A stretch of DNA of 18,904 bases, taken from NCBI GenBank assembly GCA_043817715.1, contig JBDRGO010000033.1:1-18904 (forward strand), in the 5' to 3' direction. Each line of letters opens with the position of its first letter. Within the stretch, counting starts at the first letter, position 1. This stretch comes from JAFGBZ01 sp043817715. GTDB taxonomy: Archaea; Iainarchaeota; Iainarchaeia; Iainarchaeales; JAFGBZ01. Shown piece by piece: positions 15,408 to 18,904 of the stretch. The notes under the pieces are model-generated. The model had not been told where the DNA came from. It saw only the letters and a program-made list of their open reading frames with translations, and searched no databases. Both the position numbers and the translations under genes were made by a program.

Positions 15408-15682
15408 AATTAAAAAATAAGATATTTAGAGAGGAAGAAAAATTCTGGTTATTTCAATTTTTACCAATACGCCTGGTGAGCTTAATTTTTCTTCCTCTTT
15501 TATGTTGTTTTTATTTTTTTGCTAAGGATTGGATCCCTCCGTTTGTTTTCATTTATATTACTTCATTCATCTTTATAAAGATTAATCAGTTTTTGCTATA
15601 TAAAGAAACATATTTAAATTATTTTCAATGTATTTATTTTACATTTAAAGTGGTTTTTAATGTCTCAGGTAATGTCTATTGA
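15404..15682 (+). CDS. Doubtful small membrane ORF after topA
   Basis: A 92-codon frame with a TTG start overlapping the topA stop (TTGA). It would encode two or three hydrophobic segments (roughly residues 22-40 and 47-63) after a charged N-terminus. Against it: weak start codon, no homology that I recognise, it runs across the likely TATA box of the next gene, and its last 23 bases overlap that gene. It could equally be an untranslated promoter region. Listed because it is the only coding potential in this 252-base gap. Confidence 0.25.
   Translation: MKLKNKIFREEEKFWLFQFLPIRLVSLIFLPLLCCFYFFAKDWIPPFVFIYITSFIFIKINQFLLYKETYLNYFQCIYFTFKVVFNVSGNVY
15569..15605 (+). promoter_or_regulatory. Promoter of the NFACT-R/HD/Cdc48 cluster with adjacent 14-base palindrome
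   Basis: GCTATATAAAG at 15595-15605 is the best TATA-box match in the window and lies about 55-65 bases upstream of the ATG at 15660, predicting a leader of roughly 25-35 bases. Just upstream, ATCTTTATAAAGAT (15569-15582) is a perfect 14-base palindrome that could be an operator for the Lrp-like protein encoded first in the cluster, or a second TATA element. Confidence 0.5.
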
Positions 15683-16199
15683 TGACGAGGTCAGATTAAG
15701 GGTTTTGCAGGCTCTTTTAAGCAAGGGTGGAGTTAATCCTAATCTTAAGCAGATAAAAAAAATAACTGGTTTGCATGCTGCAACAGTTAAGTCTTCAATT
15801 GAATTTCTTAAATCGCAGGGTGTTTTGGAGGGTTTTGGCCCTAAGCTTAATTTCCGTTCTTTGGGTTATCTTTTGGAGGTAAGGGTTTTGTTTCAGTTTG
15901 ATATGTCTAAACAGGATTTGTTTAAGAAACTGCTTTTGGCTGTTGAGAAAGACAATCATCTTTTCCGTTTGACTTCTGTTATGGGTTCAGGGAACTGGAA
16001 TTTGTATGCTTCTTTTTTGTATAAGGATGTTGAGTCTTTTCATAAGAATTTTTCAAGGAATTATGAGGAAAAAATTCCTGGTTTTTTTGATTTAATAAAG
16101 GACAAGCAGGTTTTTTATACTACTGAGCCGGTTTATAAAAATGCTTCGCGCACTGAGTCTGTCATTAAAATAATTAAAAATGAGAAAGGGTTTGAGTAA
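15660..16199 (+). CDS. Lrp/AsnC-like winged-helix transcriptional regulator
   Basis: A 179-residue protein. Residues ~8-60 form a winged helix-turn-helix (DDEVRLRVLQALLSKG, then LKQIKKITGLHAATVKSSIEF, wing SQGVLEGFGPKLNF). From ~68 on, alternating strands and helices (YLLEVRVLFQFDMS; RLTSVMGSGNWNLYASFLYK) resemble the RAM/AsnC effector domain, though more divergent than in the regulator at 12705. The start may be ATG 15660 or the Met codon at 15672; the latter has AGGT immediately before it. It heads a tight cluster: NFACT-R follows after 16 bases. Local control of the cluster through the upstream palindrome is a reasonable inference. Codon use here favours GTT, TTG and GAG more than in topA just upstream. 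Confidence 0.82.
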   Translation: MSQVMSIDDEVRLRVLQALLSKGGVNPNLKQIKKITGLHAATVKSSIEFLKSQGVLEGFGPKLNFRSLGYLLEVRVLFQFDMSKQDLFKKLLLAVEKDNHLFRLTSVMGSGNWNLYASFLYKDVESFHKNFSRNYEEKIPGFFDLIKDKQVFYTTEPVYKNASRTESVIKIIKNEKGFE

Positions 16200-16215
16200 T
16201 TGCAGGGGTTTTTGA

Positions 16216-17001
16216 ATGGAAGTAAAAATTCGTTTTGATAAATCAGTTCAGGAAAATGCGGAGGAATATTTTTCGAAATCGAAGAAAGCCAGGCAGAAGC
16301 TTTTTGGCCTTGAGAAGGCAATGCCTTTATTGGAGAAAAAGCTTTCTGAAATTGAATTTAAGAAATCTAGGAAAAATGAGGTGAAGGTAAAGCGCCAGAG
16401 GAAGTGGTTTGAAAAATTTCATTGGACTTTTACTTCAAATCATTTTTTGGTTATTGCAGGAAAGGATGCAAAGTCAAATGAATTGGTTGTAAAAAAGCAT
16501 ATGGATAAGGATGATTTGTATTTTCATTCGGAAATTCATGGCGCTGCGCATACTGTTTTGAAAGCAGAGGGCAAAAAGCCGAATCTGCAGGATTTATTGG
16601 ATGCCGCTGTTTTTGCCGCAGTTCATTCAAAGGCTTGGGGTGAAAGGCTTTCTTCTTTGGATGTTTATTCTGTTTCTCCTGAGCAGGTTTCAAAAAAGGC
16701 CCAGAGCGGGGAAGCATTGGGCACTGGGGCGTTTATGGTTTATGGAAAAAGAAATTGGTTCAAAAAAACCCCTTTGGATTTTGCTCTTGGCGTGACAGAA
16801 GAAAAAGAGCTTTTGGCTGGTTCAGTTAATGCAGTTAAATCCAATTGTGTTTTTTTTGTTAAATTAATTCAGGGAAAAAACAAGAAAGGGGACACTGCAA
16901 AAAAACTGCGTTTTGTTTTAAAGAAAAAATCAGGCACTGAATTTGATTTGGATGAACTGAATGCTTTGCTTCCTTCAGGCGGAGTTGAATTAATTGAATA
17001 A
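16216..17001 (+). CDS. Stand-alone NFACT-R (DUF814) protein, RqcH/NEMF-like C-terminal half
   Basis: NFACT-R is the RNA-binding domain of RqcH (bacteria, archaea) and NEMF/Rqc2 (eukaryotes), which bind stalled large ribosomal subunits carrying peptidyl-tRNA and direct C-terminal tailing. This 261-residue protein begins right at the linker that follows NFACT-N in full-length members (KSVQENAEEYFSKSKKARQK, coiled-coil stub 10-50). It then has the full NFACT-R core: RKWFEKFHWTFTSNHFLVIA (62-81), GKDAKSNELVVKKHM, DLYFHSEIHGAAHTVLK, a helical AAVHSKAW segment, and GTGAFMVYGKRNWFKKTPL. NFACT-N and the HhH domains are absent, and the upstream frame is a different gene, so this is not a visible truncation. 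Stand-alone NFACT-R proteins are known from comparative surveys. GGGG 8 bases before the ATG is the ribosome site. It is clustered with cdc48/VAT. Confidence 0.9.
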   Translation: MEVKIRFDKSVQENAEEYFSKSKKARQKLFGLEKAMPLLEKKLSEIEFKKSRKNEVKVKRQRKWFEKFHWTFTSNHFLVIAGKDAKSNELVVKKHMDKDDLYFHSEIHGAAHTVLKAEGKKPNLQDLLDAAVFAAVHSKAWGERLSSLDVYSVSPEQVSKKAQSGEALGTGAFMVYGKRNWFKKTPLDFALGVTEEKELLAGSVNAVKSNCVFFVKLIQGKNKKGDTAKKLRFVLKKKSGTEFDLDELNALLPSGGVELIE

Positions 17002-17005
17002 TGAA

Positions 17006-17554
17006 ATGGATTTGTTTGTCAGAAAGCAGCTTAAGGGAATTTCTTTGTTTGGATTGAATTATCAGAACAGGGTAAAAAAATTTGCTGAAAAATTTTCTGA
17101 AGGGACTGAATTTGACAGGGAAATTCTGGATTATTCCGTTTCATTGCATAATGTTTCTGCCAGAACACTGCTTCTTTATGGAAAGGAGTTTCATTCTGCT
17201 TCGGCTTCTGTTGCTGAAAGGTTTTTGAAGAATACGCAGCTGAAGCAGGAGAAAATTTCAGTTATTTGTGAATGCATAAGAAATGCAGGAGTTAATGGAA
17301 TTCCTTCTTCTTTTGAAGGAAAAATCCTGCAGAATGCTGTTTTGGCCGAGTTTTTGGGAAAAACAGGGATTGCTTATTTTCTTTTTCTTGCAGGAATAAA
17401 AAGGCTTTCTTCTTTAAAATTAATGGATTCATTTAATGGATTCATGCAGGAAGTGAATTCAGTGCATTTGCTGGGTTCTTCTGAAGAAGAGATTAATAAA
17501 AGAAAGGAATTTTTTGAAAGTTTTTTTAATGGTTTGTTTGAAGAATTTGATTAA
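17006..17554 (+). CDS. Degenerate HD-domain protein (probable pseudoenzyme)
   Basis: A 182-residue protein that resembles HD-superfamily phosphohydrolases in order of landmarks but has lost the metal site. The expected H..RV helix is LNYQNRVKKFAEKF (18-31) with no His. The HD dyad is SLHN (H48-N49, Asp replaced by Asn). Next come EFHSASASVAERFL (61-74), QEKISVICECIRNAG, and PSSFEGKILQNAVLAEFLGKTGI (from 100), where the usual DAD reads NAV. Nucleotide hydrolysis is therefore unlikely; a binding or scaffold role is inferred. An in-frame TTG at 16994 would overlap the NFACT-R stop and has GGAG upstream; ATG at 17006 is used here. cdc48 begins directly after its stop codon. Family recognition rests on pattern, so confidence is moderate. 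Confidence 0.6.
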   Translation: MDLFVRKQLKGISLFGLNYQNRVKKFAEKFSEGTEFDREILDYSVSLHNVSARTLLLYGKEFHSASASVAERFLKNTQLKQEKISVICECIRNAGVNGIPSSFEGKILQNAVLAEFLGKTGIAYFLFLAGIKRLSSLKLMDSFNGFMQEVNSVHLLGSSEEEINKRKEFFESFFNGLFEEFD

Positions 17555-18145
17555 GTGATTAATGTGGGGGATATTTCTTTAAGGGTTCAGGAGCCTGACA
17601 GAGGGCATGTCGGAAGGAACATTATTACTTTGGACAAGAAAACAAAGCAATTATTGGGAGTTACTTCTGGAGATATTGTTGAAATTCAGGGAGAAAAAAA
17701 GACCGCTGCATTAATATGGCCTGCAAGGGAAGAGGATGAAAGCAGGGAAATAATTCGGATGGATAATTTAATCAGGAAAAACTGCGGAACAAATTTAGGC
17801 GAAAAAGTCACTGTGAGAAAAGTTGAAGTGAATGAGGCAAAAAAAGTTGTTCTGGCTCCAACGCAGGACATAAGGATTATTGCTTCTGGTTATGAACGGA
17901 TTCTCAAAAAAAATTTTATCGGAAGGCCTTTAACCAAAGGCGATGATGTATGGATTTCTGTTTTTGGTTCAGGGTTTGTGTACACTGTTGTTGATACAAA
18001 TCCAAGAGGCGCGGTAAAGGTAAGTGATTTCACTCAGTTTGTTTTAAAGGAAGAGGCTGCAGCCAGTGCTGACGGAAATATTCCAAAGATTGCCTATGAA
18101 GACATCGGCGGAATTGAGGAGCAGATAAAAAAATCCGTGAAATGA
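17555..18145 (+). CDS. Cdc48/VAT AAA+ ATPase, N-terminal domain, frame broken in A7 run
   Basis: N-domain of the archaeal p97/Cdc48/VAT unfoldase, which extracts and unfolds proteins for degradation. It starts with GTG at 17555, immediately after the stop of the HD-like gene. The double-psi barrel shows as LRVQEPDRGHVGRNIITLD, then GVTSGDIVEIQGEKKTAALI and WPA; the second subdomain runs from about residue 90 to 165. The opening of the D1 AAA+ module follows (IAYEDIGGIEEQIKK), after which the frame reads SVK and stops at 18145. In the -1 frame the conserved sequence continues as IREMIELPMRHPELF, so the real gene is longer (see 18142-18904). Confidence 0.93.
   Translation: MINVGDISLRVQEPDRGHVGRNIITLDKKTKQLLGVTSGDIVEIQGEKKTAALIWPAREEDESREIIRMDNLIRKNCGTNLGEKVTVRKVEVNEAKKVVLAPTQDIRIIASGYERILKKNFIGRPLTKGDDVWISVFGSGFVYTVVDTNPRGAVKVSDFTQFVLKEEAAASADGNIPKIAYEDIGGIEEQIKKSVK
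18127..18133 (+). other. Frameshift site in cdc48: A7 run, also a slippery heptamer
   Basis: In the upstream frame codons are ATA AAA AAA TCC, leading to a stop. With eight A residues, or with a -1 ribosomal shift, the reading becomes ATA AAA AAA ATC CGT GAA ATG, giving the conserved IKKIREM. The heptamer A_AAA_AAA has the X_XXY_YYZ pattern of programmed -1 sites, and GAGGAG lies 5 bases upstream (18116-18121), where an internal SD could help. A one-base deletion error is still the simplest reading, especially with a second homopolymer break in topA. Confidence 0.85.
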
Positions 18146-18904
18146 TTGAGCTTCCAATGAGGCATCCTGAATTGTTTCAAAAATTAGGGATTTCTCCTCC
18201 TAAAGGCGTTTTATTGCATGGTCCGCCTGGGACAGGAAAAACTTTATTGGCTAAAGCCGTTGCCCATGAAACAAATGCTAATTTCATTCCGGTGAATTCA
18301 ACTGAAATGCTTGGAAAATTTGTCGGAGAAGCAGAAGAAAGAATAAGAAAAGTATTCAAGGATGCAGAAGACAATTCTCCAAGTATTGTTTTCTTTGATG
18401 AAATTGATGCAATTGCCCCGAAAAGAGATGAAGTAATTGGTGAAGTGGAAAAAAGGGTTGTTACTCAGATTCTTTCTTCAATGGATGGATTGAAGGCAAG
18501 GGGAAATGTAATTGTTATTGCCGCAACAAATCGAGTTAATGCACTTGATGAAGCTTTAAGAAGGCCTGGAAGATTTGACCGAGAAATTGAGATAGGGGTT
18601 CCTGATGAAAAAGGAAGAAAGCAGATTCTTCAGATTCATTCAAGAGGAATGCCGTTGGATAATGATGTTGACTTGGACCAATTAGCAAGCATTACTTATG
18701 GTTTTGTTGGGGCAGATTTGGAACTGTTTGTTAAGGAAGCGGCAATGAAGGCATTGAGAAGATATCTGCCAAGAATTGATTTGGAAGATGAAAAAATTCC
18801 CGAAGAAGTATTGGAAGCATTAAAAGTAAAAAAAGAGGATTTTGAACAGGCATTGAAAGAAGTTTCTCCAAGTGCATTAAGGGAAGTATCAATTGAGGTT
18901 CCGA
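18142..18904 (+). CDS. Cdc48/VAT AAA+ ATPase, D1 module, partial at right edge
   Basis: Continuation of the Cdc48/VAT gene in the -1 frame, taken here from the first in-frame ATG (MIELPMRHPELF) and open to the window edge. D1 features, numbered from that Met: Walker A GPPGTGKT (27-34), Walker B FFDEID (84-89), NALDEALRRPGRFDREIEI with the arginine-finger region of the second region of homology (R141, R144), and sensor-2-like GFVGADLELFVKEAAMKALR. The D2 module is expected to the right. ATP-driven unfolding by the hexamer needs both modules and the N-domain encoded in the broken upstream frame. Its placement in one strand cluster with NFACT-R is notable for ribosome-associated quality control. 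Confidence 0.95.
   Translation, partial: MIELPMRHPELFQKLGISPPKGVLLHGPPGTGKTLLAKAVAHETNANFIPVNSTEMLGKFVGEAEERIRKVFKDAEDNSPSIVFFDEIDAIAPKRDEVIGEVEKRVVTQILSSMDGLKARGNVIVIAATNRVNALDEALRRPGRFDREIEIGVPDEKGRKQILQIHSRGMPLDNDVDLDQLASITYGFVGADLELFVKEAAMKALRRYLPRIDLEDEKIPEEVLEALKVKKEDFEQALKEVSPSALREVSIEVP

Overview
The window looks like chromosomal DNA from an AT-rich archaeon. Archaeal hallmarks are a clamp-loader small subunit (RfcS), the PCNA-associated repair protein NreA, an archaeal-type topoisomerase I, an archaeal/eukaryal MtaB-type methylthiotransferase, a Cdc48/VAT AAA+ ATPase, two Lrp-like regulators and TATA-type promoters. Low GC, dense packing and short spacers would fit a small-genome lineage such as DPANN, but that placement is inference. 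One housekeeping enzyme, threonyl-tRNA synthetase, is clearly of the bacterial type.

Layout. 1-4891 (minus): threonyl-tRNA synthetase, a polytopic GT-C/STT3-like membrane protein, and a type II/IV secretion ATPase that runs off the left edge. 5019-6248 (plus): nreA, which ends in a PCNA-interacting motif. 6323-7845 (minus): rfcS and a translationally coupled unknown gene. 7923-10034 (plus): a YbjQ-family protein, a small membrane protein and a tRNA methylthiotransferase. 10158-10982 (plus): a six-helix membrane protein, overlapping tail to tail with a degenerate class III ribonucleotide reductase homologue (10963-12519, minus). 12705-15407 (plus): an Lrp/AsnC regulator followed by topA, which is split by a frameshift. 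15660-18904 (plus): a tight cluster of an Lrp-like regulator, a stand-alone NFACT-R protein, a degenerate HD-domain protein and a cdc48/VAT gene that is frameshifted in an A7 run and runs off the right edge.

Most interesting points. (1) The NFACT-R / HD-pseudoenzyme / Cdc48 cluster puts a piece of the RqcH/NEMF ribosome-quality-control factor beside the AAA+ unfoldase that works in the same pathway in eukaryotes. (2) The 518-aa NrdD-like protein keeps the ATP-cone and barrel landmarks but has lost the glycyl-radical loop; a perfect 10-3-10 palindrome lies in its promoter region, which it shares with a divergent Lrp regulator. (3) Two essential genes (topA, cdc48) are each broken by a one-base shift at homopolymers. 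Sequence error is the simplest explanation, but the cdc48 site is also a textbook slippery heptamer with an SD-like hexamer just upstream.

No tRNA, rRNA, CRISPR array, insertion sequence or attachment site was seen. The longest stretch without a confident gene is about 250 bases (15408-15659); it holds a doubtful small ORF and the promoter of the last cluster.
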